NCBI GenBank assembly: GCA_040143965.1
Contig: JASJQH010006904.1
Span: forward strand, 1 to 44,750
Source of the DNA: Basidiobolus ranarum
Taxonomy: Eukaryota > Basidiobolomycota > Basidiobolomycetes > Basidiobolales
Direction of reading: 5' to 3'
DNA: 44,750 nt
Shown: positions 26,678 through 37,623 of the stretch, piece by piece
Layout: each line of letters starts with the position of its first letter
Numbering within the stretch: the stretch's first letter is position 1
Position numbers and translations under genes: made by a program
Notes under the pieces: model-generated
What the model was told of the DNA's origin: nothing
What the model saw: only the letters and a program-made list of their open reading frames with translations
Database searches by the model: none

Positions 26678-27972
26678 ATGACTACTTTTGCTGATTTCTA
26701 CCCCATCTCTTCGGAGAAAGAAAATATTATCCTCGATTCCAATCTACTCAAACGTCTGTCGCAGGATTCTACTCCAAAGTCACCTTCCACCGAATATCGT
26801 TTAAGCCTTGGGGCACTTCCTGAAGCTGACCTGGAACTTGACTCCTTTAGCACTTTAGGCTCTATTGACTTAGATTCCAGCCCGTTGATTAGTTCTGAGG
26901 CTTCAACAATATCATTAGAACTTGACCTTGAGCATTTAAGCTACCCTTCACCGGTTTTACTAAAAGCCCCCTTTCAGCCTGCTCAACTAACCACTGTATA
27001 TGCTGAGTTAGCTCCACAAACCAACCATGCTTTCTGGGAAGATTTAGCCAACAACTTTGATCAAGTATACAAAGAAGCACCAGAACTGGTTCGCGAAAAA
27101 CTTTACAAAGGAATTCCTTCAGCCTATCGTGGTCGTTTATGGAAGATTATGAGCAAAGGAGATCGCACATTTTTAGAGACACTGTACATGCAGTTAATAG
27201 ATGAAGCATCTCCCCATGATTGGAATATATCTCTGGATCTACCACGCACTTTCCCAAGATTAGAAATGTTTCAAGATAAAGATGGCCCTGGTCAAACAGG
27301 AATGAGAAACATTTTGAGAGTCTACTCAACCTATGATTCACAAGTGGGTTACTGTCAAGGGTTTGGCCATATCGTCGGTGTATTGTTGATGCAACTAGAG
27401 GAATGTGAAGCATTCTGTATATTCGTAAGGTTAGATACACATACTAGATATTCTTCTCATTGTCGTGGTATTCATGTTGTCGTTTTAGGATGATGGAAAG
27501 TTACAACTTACGCACTACATACTCACATAATATGATTGGACTCGAATTAAGAATCTATCAACTGAGATCTTTGATGTCTACACATCTTCCCAAACTCTTG
27601 AATCATCTAGATGCTCACAACGTTAAAACTGGAATGTATTCTACCCAGTGGTTTTTGACCATATTTGGATGTTGCTTCCCTTTATCATTAGTGCAGAGAG
27701 TATATGATGTGATGTTCATTGACGGAATCGATGTAACTCTACTAAGAGTTGCCTTAGCTCTACTGAAACGCAACGAGGCCCAATTACTCCAACTCGACCA
27801 ATTCGAAGATATTATGAAGGTGTTAAGTACTAGAATGTGCGAACCATTCTCCGGATCAATAGGTGACATTCTAGCAGAAGCCAAGAAGTTGGAGAAGACA
27901 GTGAACAAGAAAATCCTACAAGTATACGCCAAAAAGCATGAGCTCTTGCGTAGAATATTCGATCGCAACTGA
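26678..27972 (+). CDS. TBC-domain Rab GTPase-activating protein (EVI5/GYP5-like)
   Basis: Accelerates GTP hydrolysis on a Rab in membrane traffic. Two exons, 26678-27429 and 27489-27972 (411 residues). The N-terminal 105 residues are acidic and Ser/Leu-rich. The TBC domain (about 130-345) opens with APELVREKLYKGIPSAYRGRLW. It carries the arginine finger R190 in SLDLPRTFP (IxxDxxR box) and the glutamine finger Q227 in GYCQGFGHIVGVLL. Later come CIFVRMMESYNLR, TGMYSTQWFLTIF and DVMFIDGIDVTLLRVALALL. A basic coiled tail ends the chain (LEKTVNKKILQVYAKKHELL). AFCIFVR and SMYA/TGMYSTQWF-type boxes are closest in memory to the EVI5/GYP5 branch acting on Ypt1/Sec4-like Rabs. The TBC call is firm, the Rab target inferred. 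Confidence 0.9.
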
Positions 27973-28717
27973 GCTTAGTCAGTTGGTGATTAATCCAACC
28001 AACACTCATAGCTCTGGTTTTCATCATGTATCTTCCATACACTGATACCAAGTATCTTAGTGTTCATAATTCATAATGAGACGTGCTTATTGTTCCTGAT
28101 TTATCTTGTACATCACTGCGGGCATCAGTAATACACACTCTCTTTGTATGTAAAATTAACATTCTAACATTCACACCTTCGACCTTTCCACCCTATATTT
28201 ATCTTTTATAACTATTCATGAGATTTAAGGATATTCGGTAAAATGAATTCCAAACCTTACTATCATTAAACGAGTATACCATCCAAGTCCCTCTTTCAGT
28301 GACAAATTTCTTAATATTAACATATTGATATATGGCATATGGTCAATATTAATCAGAAAACTAGGTGAATTGAATTCCTATATTAAACCACAGTTATAAA
28401 TTAATTGTTATGTATAAGTGTTTATTTGGGTAGAGGTTGAAAATGCGGTAGGGAAGAGGGAAATGATATATTTCTTCTTAACCACACATGAGATGAAAAG
28501 AATATTGAAAAATAACTCTTGTATACCTCCGAGAATTGCTTTCTATTCAAAATAATCATCCAAATCTCGGTAACAAAAGGGATATTTTTTAGTACAAAGT
28601 GAGAGAAGAAATAGTATGGGAATAAAAGAGCTGTACTGTAAAGAAAACACACAAACTATTATGTAGTCTAAGAGCAAACGTTTCGTTTTCATTATTAGCT
28701 CTGTTTACTGGATTAAT
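27973..28717. other. Convergent intergenic region, no gene seen
   Basis: About 745 bp of AT-rich 3' flank between the TBC gene and CYT1. An imperfect inverted repeat rich in atattg/catatg lies near 28315-28357. The only open frame of note (28422-28652, minus) has no recognisable domain. Confidence 0.45.
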
Positions 28718-29815
28718 TTACTTGGGTGGGTTATAGATGATCTTTCTGTTCTTGAGTACGCTCCACTTGTAACGCTTGAGCCAGATGGAGATAACGAACA
28801 AACCAGAAAGAATGGCAACTGCCTTGAGACCTAACTTCTTACGCTCATCGTGCTCTGGTTCAGAAGCCCAAGACAAGAAAGTGGAGACATCCTTGGCCAT
28901 TTGAGATGTAGTGGCAGGAGTACCATCTTCGTATTCGACAAGACCATCATAAAGAACACGGGCCATGGCAATGGCGCCACCAGGGAAGTAAGGGTTAAAG
29001 TTCAAACCTTCACGAATCTCGACACCAGCTGGGGCATCAACATAACCAGTGAGAAGAGAGAAAATATAATCAGCACCACCATGTCTAGCTTTGACAATCA
29101 AACTGAGATCAGGGGGATAAGCACCAGCGTTACCAGCTCTAGCGGCTTCCTCGTTAGGGTAAGGACGAGGGAAATAATCAGAAGGCTTACCAGGTCTTTG
29201 GAACATATCACCAACATCATTGGGACCATCCTCGACCTCGATTTCTTCAGCTAAAGCCTTGACTTCATCTTCAGTATGAGAAACATCGATAAGGTTACGG
29301 AAAGCAATACGATCCAATGAATGACAAGTGGCGCAAACTTCTTTGTAAACTTGATAACCACGACGAATAGAAGCGTGATCAAAAGTACTCAATGGGTTAT
29401 TGTGACTCCAAGGGTAAGCAGTGGGGTGAAGACCCTCGGCAGAAGCGTCAGCCATAACAGTACTGTTGAAGTAAGCATAAGTAGCAACACCACCAACAAT
29501 AGCAGCACCACCAGCAGTGGCAAATCTATTCAAAGGAGCCTAATAAATTCGAACATTGAATTAGTAAATCGGATTCTAACACGACAATTTTCCAAACAGT
29601 ACAAACCGAGAATTCTCCAGCAGCCTTAGTGGAGTTGAAACGAGTCTACAATCAAAGGAAAAGGTAAATCCACTGTACAATGTCTTGGCTTGTATCAAAG
29701 ATATTTCAATTTTCTATTGCAAATATCGAAGAAATAAAAATATTTGAACGTGCTTTACCTGAGTGGCGGCGTACGAGACGGCTCTAGCGGTCCTCTTGGA
29801 AATATTTCTAAACAT
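28718..29815 (-). CDS. CYT1: Cytochrome c1, catalytic subunit of respiratory complex III
   Basis: Haem protein passing electrons from the Rieske centre to cytochrome c. Three exons: 29815-29759, 29645-29607 and 29539-28718 (305 residues). The N-terminus is a bipartite presequence. A basic matrix signal ([19 protein letters not shown], then RFNST) is followed by a hydrophobic sorting segment [15 protein letters not shown], and a likely second cleavage near MADA/SAEG. The mature part has [19 protein letters not shown] with the haem motif CATCH (C101, C104, H105), a Met ligand region in [15 protein letters not shown], and a C-terminal anchor [20 protein letters not shown]. In yeast the second presequence cut is made by the Imp1/Imp2 inner-membrane protease, and an IMP1 gene lies about 5 kb away. 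The first two exons would be missed by a simple ORF scan. Confidence 0.96.
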
Positions 29816-29971
29816 TGTGTGATGGTATACTGAATAAAAGGAAAGAGAAGACCAGTAGAGTTTATTGGGTAGGGATGTGCTTGGGTAAAATCGTAGCACG
29901 CGAGCTAACGAGGAAAGGAATCACTTTTCACAAAAATATTGGGGTACAAAGAGTGGATAAAATGTGGGGCG

Positions 29972-29976
29972 ATTGG
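29972..29976 (-). promoter_or_regulatory. CCAAT box upstream of CYT1
   Basis: CCAAT on the minus strand about 160 bp upstream of the CYT1 start, in gene orientation. Respiratory genes, including yeast CYT1, are activated by the HAP (NF-Y) complex through this motif. A five-base match is weak evidence on its own; the location is what makes it plausible. Confidence 0.35.
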
Positions 29977-30510
29977 GGAGAGCTACCCATATACCCATAC
30001 AATTAATGACCGTAAGGAATAAATTGTTTAGTAACAACTTTTCATGTATGAAAAATTTAGTTGGGGTTTCTTGAATCCAGTAACCGATCAAAATTTTGAA
30101 CCAATCAAGCCTCTTTATTTGTAGGGTTTGGATATTGGCACAGCATTGTGTGGAGGCCCATGTTTACAAAAAAACTATCCTGAGAGTGGTTCGATCATGT
30201 CGATATGCCCCATATAAATCGCATAGCATGTGAAATTCCGCATGCTAGATTTTGACATTTGGTTTGAAATCAAGGCATGAGATTTTCACCAATGCAAGTC
30301 ATATTTTAACATATTCTGATTAGTTAAAACAGTATCTGTGTTTAGTTAATCAATCTGCGTTCGTCCCGCAATTTATCCACATTTTTCCTATACTAGATCA
30401 GTGTCTGGCTATATTTTTAGCATCTTTGAATAGTTAATTGACATAACTAAGTGTACTACAATTTTGTGATTTACGTTGATTCGATACAGATTGTTGCTAG
30501 TACATACTGG

Positions 30511-30530
30511 CCCTAACCCTAACCCTAACC
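30511..30530. repeat. Interstitial telomere-type array, (CCCTAA)3CC
   Basis: Three perfect CCCTAA hexamers plus CC, preceded by actgg and followed by tacatc. CCCTAA/TTAGGG is the telomere repeat of most filamentous fungi. An uninterrupted 20-bp run is unlikely by chance. It may be a repair insertion, a fusion scar or a TTAGGG-factor binding site. Confidence 0.85.
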
Positions 30531-31205
30531 TACATCAAAATGTATAATAGTGCCTAGTTAATGTACCAATACCAGATACTATTTTTTAGAGGGGTTTTTA
30601 ATTCCATGTGACGGACTGACATGCTCAATGCATGTTAACTAACGGTTGGGAAAACATTCACAATACTTTCCAGGTACCCCCAACCATGACCTTAATTTGT
30701 CTCTTTCCACTGATTTTCATTACGCAACATTAGTTTTTTCCTTGTGGCTGTTGGTTGTGATGAATATGTGCCAAATATAGCATATTGTTGATGGGTACTA
30801 TATAAATGATACGGTTATGAAACAATGTATTAAATATGCTTTATATCTGCTGGTGTTGATTTATTGAGGGATATATCGGAATCGATCGTTAAGATACATA
30901 ACTGCATCCAAAAAGGTATGTTCTGGTATGTGGCCTGATCGGACCAATATTCTATTTTGGAGAAATTTTATAGCGGATAGGATAAGTAGCTACGAACACG
31001 AGGGTAGAGGAGTTCTTAACATTACTGCCTAAAGAAATAAAATTAAGAGACATTTGATGGATAATGTGTGTGATTGGTAAATTCCCATGATGACAAATTG
31101 CTTCTCAATCCAAGGTATTCCAAAAATATGCTAAATTATACACCAATCATTACGAGAGGGCTTAAAAAAATCTTGAAAGTTTCGTGTTGCGATAACATCT
31201 AAAAT

Positions 31206-32038
31206 GTGTATACTTCACTCAAAGTGACATTATCGGTGATAACAAAGTCCTTGGTAAAGTCATTGAATTACCATTTAAGGGAAAACTATATTGCTAAAGG
31301 TGGCAATTTCCACCATGTATCAAAGTCTATATCTAGAGAGCAATGCCCAGTGCTATTTCTACCATGGTTCAAAGATACAGTGATACATTTACTTGCATGC
31401 ATTTCACCCAGCAGAGTGTTGGGATTATCTTGTCTCTATGTCCCTACCACTGGACTAGAGTCTGCTCAGAATTTTGGATCAAGCTGTTATATATATTACG
31501 AAATGGAGGCGACCACTACTTCCGATGGTAACCAGATGTGATACAGATGCTGCCCGATTAAAGATACGTGTTAATGGCATACTAATGGCACTTCATATTC
31601 CCAAGATCATATGATCTATCAAAATCCTCCTATCCGTTTAGTGCAACCCGTGCCGTCAATGGGATATTTCAGGTTTATTGATTACAGATTAGGTGAACGA
31701 ACTGTACCTGCCATCATAAGATTAGGAGGAGTGGATATTTCTGTATTGGGTGAGCTCCTGGAATTGTCTAAAAATCTTCGGTCAATCACAAAGCTTAGCA
31801 TCTGTAGTGCAAAATGTTCTAGCGGTTGCTCCTTCTGTAGTATGCTTCGATCGGGAGAGGAATTGGAGAGCGCTCCAGAGGAATAAAATAGTGCGGCATC
31901 GGAAACAAACCCTAGGTCACGCTCTTCGTGGTAGTATATTTGGGATTTCCTTAGAAATGTATAAATCTTTACTCTGGAGAAACTAAAATGTTCAATCGCA
32001 GCTGGAGAGCAGTTGTACCGGGTGTAATCGAAAATCAC
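31206..32038. other. Overlapping open frames of uncertain meaning, possibly relic coding sequence
   Basis: Plus-strand frames at 31206-31541, 31611-31886 and 31750-31986 overlap or follow one another, and a 118-codon minus-strand frame spans 31682-32038. None contains a domain I can name. One plus frame reads RLGGVDISVLGELLELSKN, which looks protein-like, but no start, splice pattern or continuous frame supports an active gene. It may be a decayed host gene or transposon, or chance. Confidence 0.25.
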
Positions 32039-32731
32039 CTTCCCATATATAGAACATCAGTGACCTAAATAAGTATCTGGCAAGATGTTCAAATTAGTTC
32101 ACTGGTTTTTTCCACAGATCATAGATATCGTACTTTCAGATAGTTCGTGGTATTGATCGGAGATACAGTCCTGAATAGGCAACCCACTGGCAACATGACT
32201 TCAATGTTCATTTTTGGAAATATCCAAATATTATCCATATGTTGAGCCAATTTGGATGTTTTTGTGACTTAATTTTGGCTATGTAATTTAGTTTGGTGAT
32301 GGAATAACTAAAATGAGAATTTAAACAATAAACTTTGCTCTCTGCTTTACCACCCCTTGAAGCGCTAGATTTACTCTTCTTCCAGAACATATGAGGTCTA
32401 TATCCAATTCCTAATCATGAGTCTGATCAGGTTCAGAGGTGCTTTGAGGTGAACTGCGTGATGTGCAGTATTCGACTGCTACGTTTCAATGTTCGTTATC
32501 CAGTGTTTCTCAGCTATCTTGATTATAGCCTCCTTATAGAGAGACCTAGGCGATACCGAAAACCTTCCTCTTTGGGTAAAACGGAAACAGACTGAATTGT
32601 CTAGTAAGTTACTAAATTTATATTTTATGGAATAAACCCAGACACTCTGCACCCATCCTAAACGAATAGTATTGATGTAGAGCTTGAGATGCTAATCATT
32701 TACCAACTATAATTTTCCAGCCATTCCCGAT

Positions 32732-32739
32732 TATAAAAA
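32732..32739 (+). promoter_or_regulatory. TATA box before homeodomain gene 1
   Basis: TATAAAAA about 100 bp upstream of the ATG at 32840. It is followed by a possible 17-residue upstream ORF (32748-32801) that starts MAMSS and ends before the main start, which could dampen translation. Confidence 0.4.
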
Positions 32740-32839
32740 CCAACGGCATGGCTATGAGTTCTACGCTTTCCTTACTCTTACAACATCGATCTGGTTTCTG
32801 AATCATCTAACTGAACATTTGCTAATCTCAATACATAAT

Positions 32840-33742
32840 ATGGCTTGGGTTGACACTGACTCAAAGACCGCCTCCTCGGCACCAACAAGTTTCCATGCTC
32901 CCAGTGATTGGGTTAACACTAAACCCGAAGAATTCGCGAGTAACAATAAACCCACGGTGAATCCGCGTAAACCTCGGAGAAGAACCAACAAAGAAGAACA
33001 AACAATCCTGGAGGAAGCTTTCCAAGTTAACCACCGCCCAAGCAGTGAAATAAAGGAACAACTGGCCAGACAACTAAATATGAGTCTCCGGACTGTACAG
33101 ATATGGTTTCAAAATCGTCGTCAATCATTGAAAAAGAAAAAATATGAACCATTGATTGTACCTCAAGAGCTGGACATGGAAAGCAAGGATTGTGAACAAA
33201 AGAAAAAAAGAAACTTTACAGTTCTCAAGTTAAATTGTAGAACTATTAAACGTTCTCAATTATCCTGGCATTATGAATCCAAGAATATATTCATCAAAAC
33301 CCAACAACCAAAAGAAAGCCCTGATTTGCCTGCATTTAAAAAAGTCAAATTATCATCTCCTCTTACTCCACTTGATTCAGCCTTCAATACTGATAAGCTA
33401 CCTCCGCTTTTACTAAGCATTTCACATACGGACAGCTCGAATCTGCCAAGCTCGCCTATGTCCGAATCTACCATCTCATATGAAGAATCACATTCTAAAA
33501 AGGCTTCGGAGACCTGCGAAGTAGGCACTTGCTGTCAGCTACCACCCATTCGCAACATGGTTACTAGAAACTGTAGCCCACTATGCATTTATGAGGAGCA
33601 AGCACTTATGCTGCCATCTCTGACGCTCCCACCACTTTCGATTTTGCAGGCAAAGTCCTTTAACTCTACCAACAATATTTATCCTACGTACCATAAACCG
33701 GAACATACTCTAGGCGTTCGTGAAGGTTTATTAAATTGCTGA
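32840..33742 (+). CDS. Homeodomain transcription factor (1)
   Basis: 300 residues, single exon. The start is the ATG at 32840 (MAWVDTDSK); the frame is open slightly upstream but has no ATG. The homeodomain spans about residues 44-102. It has a basic arm (KPRRRTNKEEQ), helix 1 ILEEAFQVN, helix 2 IKEQLARQLN and recognition helix RTVQIWFQNRRQSLKKKK. Invariant W48, F49, N51 and R53 are present and position 50 is Gln. There is no TALE three-residue insertion and no mating-locus feature. The remaining 200 residues are Ser/Pro-rich with basic patches and no further domain. The nearest known class is the fungal Phx1/Yox1-like non-TALE homeodomain group. A second homeodomain gene with the domain at the same position lies at the window's end, suggesting paralogy. 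Confidence 0.9.
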   Translation: MAWVDTDSKTASSAPTSFHAPSDWVNTKPEEFASNNKPTVNPRKPRRRTNKEEQTILEEAFQVNHRPSSEIKEQLARQLNMSLRTVQIWFQNRRQSLKKKKYEPLIVPQELDMESKDCEQKKKRNFTVLKLNCRTIKRSQLSWHYESKNIFIKTQQPKESPDLPAFKKVKLSSPLTPLDSAFNTDKLPPLLLSISHTDSSNLPSSPMSESTISYEESHSKKASETCEVGTCCQLPPIRNMVTRNCSPLCIYEEQALMLPSLTLPPLSILQAKSFNSTNNIYPTYHKPEHTLGVREGLLNC

Positions 33743-34544
33743 ATTTGAGGCAAATAGTCATCATATTTTGTAAATAATGTGAGCCATGTCATATTTCATC
33801 AACCTCACGCGCAGTAGATAGAAAACAAATAAACTAATTCAATAGAAAACAAATATACTTCCGAGATATGGCGAGATCAGGAGTGCCTTATATTGGCATC
33901 ATTTACTTATTTATTCAAATTTCCCTTCTTAAGTCTAATCGTTCTATCCACGTATGGCTTCTTCCAGATCTATGGTATATATATATAATTCCTAATTATT
34001 TATCAGGTCGTCGTTGATTAATAATATCCATTTGCAGTTTTTTTTGTTACCTTTATTAGCTTGTTTGCTGCTTGCTTCGATGAAAGCATTAATTCTTACC
34101 CGAACCTTCTTCCGCGCAAAGATAACAAATATTCCAAAAATGCAGTAGGTCGGGAAGAGAAACAACCGACTCAGATGATATCATTTGTTTGCTGTATATG
34201 AATGGACGCGTGCGAATTATGGGAATGGGTATGAAAAATCAGCCCACATAAAGTTTACTATTGTATGAGAACTAAAGCTAAAGTTTATAGTTTAGTCGTA
34301 TAATGTTCATCTTCTCAAGTTTATTTCCTACTCCTTATTCAGGTAGTCAAGCATAATTTGCATCCCATCTATTAGACTAGTAATATCAGTGGAGGTTATT
34401 TACTTGATTCACCAAGTGTGAAAGATATGTTATGGTTTTATGAATTCACTAATTCTACTATAATTTGTGGAATTTGGCAGTATGATATGGTGCGGTGTAG
34501 TATATATTTACTAATATGAAGAGGGATGGTTTCGAAGCATTCAT
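33743..34544. other. Convergent intergenic region, no gene seen
   Basis: About 800 bp of AT-rich 3' flank between homeodomain gene 1 and IMP1. It includes a tatatatat run near 33977. No open frame or RNA gene is supported. Confidence 0.45.
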
Positions 34545-35327
34545 TCAGGCTTTTATCTTTGTCTCGGATTCGGTAGTCGTAGAAATCGGTTTTAATCCGT
34601 TCGTAATCCAAGTTGGTTTAGGCCAAACCTAAATTTAATCAAAATCACTTAATTTCTACAGAATGTTAGTTCTACTCGATTGTGAATTTCTACTTACTCT
34701 AGCAAATACTTTTCCTTTGATTAGACCGTATGGTACTGGTCCATATGCTCGAGAATCAGTAGAGTTACTCATATTATCTCCTTGTAACCAAACATGTCCT
34801 GGAGGTACCTAAATAAGTTCAATGAATAATAAGTGAAATTTACTTGATAAACTTATGTTTCAAAACAACCCCTTTACCGTTATAAATTGTCTTGGGTATT
34901 GTGAAGGATCTACACAAATATGGTCTCCAGGCTAAAGGAATATCTCGGTTGAATTTAGTAAGAAACTCTTCGACATGTGTGATAACTCCGTTGTTAACAT
35001 ACCATGCCTAATATACGTTTACATACTGCTCGGTCTGGATTATTCGGAGATACTGCTACTATCACATCTCCCGTTTTTAAACGTCCCAAACGTGGACTAG
35101 CATGTTCCATAGCCACGAAATCTCCAACCACATTCAGAGTGGGAAGCATAGAAGGGCCCATGCACTATCGAATGGAAGCAATTCTATAGGTAAGCTATAC
35201 TTTTCTCTCCTGACTTTAATATATAAACAAACTAAAATACCTGAGTAATTTCAATCAAGTATTCATTAAATAAATGCACGCAACAACCAAACTGCAACAC
35301 CCATCCGGCTCTTCGCAAATACTCCAT
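34545..35327 (-). CDS. IMP1: Mitochondrial inner membrane protease subunit 1
   Basis: Signal-peptidase-I-like Ser/Lys protease that trims intermembrane-space sorting signals. I join five exons: 35327-35241, 35164-35003, 34931-34878, 34808-34698 and 34628-34545, giving 165 residues (human IMMP1L has 166). Every intron is phase 0. The N-terminal segment ([16 protein letters not shown]) is the membrane-associated helix. Catalytic Ser34 lies in [10 protein letters not shown] and Lys78 in [23 protein letters not shown] and [20 protein letters not shown] are the conserved family boxes. The Imp1 pattern, with [11 protein letters not shown] intact, separates it from Imp2. Yeast substrates include cytochrome b2 and Cox2. 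Only one exon would be visible to a simple ORF search, and that is mostly read on the wrong strand. Confidence 0.94.
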
Positions 35328-35621
35328 TTAAGCTGGTTTCTGTAACTTTGAGTAAGCAAAAACGAAATATCTAGCTGATTGAAAGTAGAAACTCTCGGTG
35401 GCACGTGATAAGATAATGAATTTTAGTTAAGGGTTTTATTGATTTCCATGATAAAATCTAGGTTACATTGGAATAAGAAAGTTTGGCTAAGATAGTAAAA
35501 TAAGCTAATACGTGAGAAATGGAACCAAAAAAAAAATAGATGAGAAATTATTGGCATGGTCAATAAATTCATGGAATGGAAGATGTGATAATGGGATTCT
35601 AACTAGGTTACAGACATATTA

Positions 35622-36735
35622 TTACTTCTTCATTTCGTTATAACGAATGAAGGAATAATAACCAGACCCAAATAGAGCCATGAAAATACCTACTCCATTC
35701 ATGAACGAAATGGGATTTTGGAAGCAGATGGCGGCCATTAGTGTTTGCACGCAAGCCTTAGCAGTTCCAGAAATAGTATTAGTCAAAGGAGTAGTGAATT
35801 TGATTTGAAGGAACATGGCTGTATTAATCAAGAAGCCAGTGACACCGGTAATAGTCATTAAAAGCCAGAAGTTCATATCGTCCAAGAATGTGATCTCTTC
35901 GTTAATATCATTAAGCTCTCCGGAGAAGATGACAATAGGACTTAAGATCATAATAGAGATGGCAGTATTATAGTGAAGAAGTCTCCATTGGTTATTCTCA
36001 ACCACGGTCAAAGTCTTCTTAACGTAGATACCATAGAGAGCCACAAAGGCACTGGAGCTGACACCATAGACAATTCCAGACCAAGAGAAGTTTACTTCAC
36101 CATAGGAGCCAACGACAAAACCAACAAATACGATACTGCACCCAACCATGGCCTGCATGGAGGTCTTCTGGCCCAACAAGGAGTAGGTGAAAATGATATT
36201 GAAAAGAATACTCAAAGAACGAGCAACCTAAAAGCAAGAAGCATTAATATATAACCTCATAGAAGATTTACAAAATAAAACTTACTTGATAGAAAGTAAC
36301 TTCAACGTATTTGAGACAGAGATTATTTAAAGCCAACATCATGACATAAATGATGGTCAAGGGTGCAACGCGTTTGGCTATTCTCAAATCAAATTCAAAA
36401 GGAGGGATTGTGGAAAAGAAAGAAATACTACAAAAAGGTCCATCAATATTAGAGATGTGTTTCGAAGATGAAAAAAGAATAGACTAATACCTTTTGCCAA
36501 GTTGACCCCACACTATTAAGAGCACCAAAGCAACAACAAGCTGGTACCAAGTTACGAATAATGGATAGGAAAACTTATAGTCTGGGCTACTCAGAATATA
36601 TTTGTTCAAAAAAACAACCGAAAGAGAAGCGGCCCAATAGAAAGCAACAACAGCAAAGATCACCGAGGCAGCATGTTTGCGGGGTTGGGTCTTGGCGGTC
36701 GCAGGTGCCGGAATAGCTTCTGATTTGTTACCCAT
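35622..36735 (-). CDS. GDP-fucose transporter (SLC35C1 family)
   Basis: Nucleotide-sugar antiporter of the Golgi/ER, ten predicted membrane helices. Three exons: 36735-36491, 36427-36286 and 36227-35622 (330 residues). It follows human SLC35C1 closely: VVFLNKYILSSPDYKFSYP, FVTWYQ, DLRIAKRVAPLT, LNNLCLKYVEVTFYQVARSL, NQWRLLHYN, LQIKFTTPLTNTISGTAKAC and the C-terminal NEMKK. The dilysine-like end fits ER/Golgi retrieval. In the drug/metabolite superfamily these signatures separate GDP-fucose carriers from triose-phosphate and UDP-sugar ones. Mucoromycota walls contain fucose, whereas most ascomycetes lack this gene, so it supports the proposed lineage. Substrate assignment is by similarity only; GDP-mannose or another sugar is less likely. 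Confidence 0.85.
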
Positions 36736-37623
36736 CTAAAGTATTTCAAGAAGGATAATTAGTCATCTATGAAAATAAGAGGAGTTAAAACAAACATAGA
36801 TGGAGTTACTTACACTATCGTTAGGATTAACCGATGAACGGAAAGGGATAAAGACAAAAAGAGACAAAAGTCTATCGAAAAAGAATCAGCAAGTTATGTA
36901 ATTAGCTTAGGGGTTGTAATCCTGGGGATAGTAATTTGAACACTTGGAAAAAGAACATTTCATCCATTGAGCATCGATTGATTTAAGCAAACTGTATGTC
37001 TAAAAATAAGAATCTAAACAGATTTAGCAAAGCTCTGATAGGTCACACATAGTTAATTGCTAATAAGAGTAAATATGGTGGACATCGGAGACTACGAAAG
37101 AAATCAGGTTAGATTTCCATGGCTGTGTATCCCAATTTCTATGTAACCTTACACTACGATTGAAATACGTTGGATTTACGTCATGAACTCCCAATCAGCG
37201 CTTCTTTTAGCTCAGTATATAACCGCAATGACTAACATTACCATAATAGTTTCAATTAAAGATGCCGGGCGCAGTGGTGAAGCGAGTGATTTCCTTGTAT
37301 TTGCGGTACAAGATGTCAGTGATATCCAAATGGGTGGAGGATTTTTCGCTAATATTCGTTAGGTGTGGAGACATTGGTTATTGTGTCCTGTGTACCAATG
37401 GCTTGGAACGGATGGTAACTTCTGGTCATTTCTAAAACTTCACATTCCTTTAGTCTAATCGTTGATTGAGTCAAGTCCGATTTAGCAGTCAAGATGTAAT
37501 CTAATAGATGTGATATCCATATCAGGATAAAATCAGGAATTCATCTTGTATAAATAGCTGAGTTACCACTTGACGTAAAAGCATCAACAGCTTCTACTGC
37601 TACTTACACAACAAAGATTCACA
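36736..37623. other. Divergent intergenic region between transporter and orphan gene
   Basis: About 890 bp holding both promoters. Near the transporter there is a possible leader with GT/AG-like signals (around 36780-36870). Near the orphan gene there is a clear TATA box, listed separately. No other gene is supported. Confidence 0.45.
37549..37556 (+). promoter_or_regulatory. TATA box of the orphan gene at 37624
   Basis: TATAAATA about 70 bp upstream of the ATG at 37624. A short leader ending in ttcacaATG follows. This is the best-formed TATA box in the window and suggests a tightly regulated or highly inducible gene rather than a housekeeping one. Confidence 0.55.

Larger units (their letters stand above)
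29816..32839. other. Gene-poor 3-kb region
   Basis: The largest gap in the window. The first 200 bp are the CYT1 promoter and the last 110 bp the homeodomain gene's leader. Between them I see a telomere-type array (30511-30530) and coding-like fragments around 31.2-32.0 kb that I cannot identify. No tRNA or rRNA gene was recognised. Confidence 0.5.
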
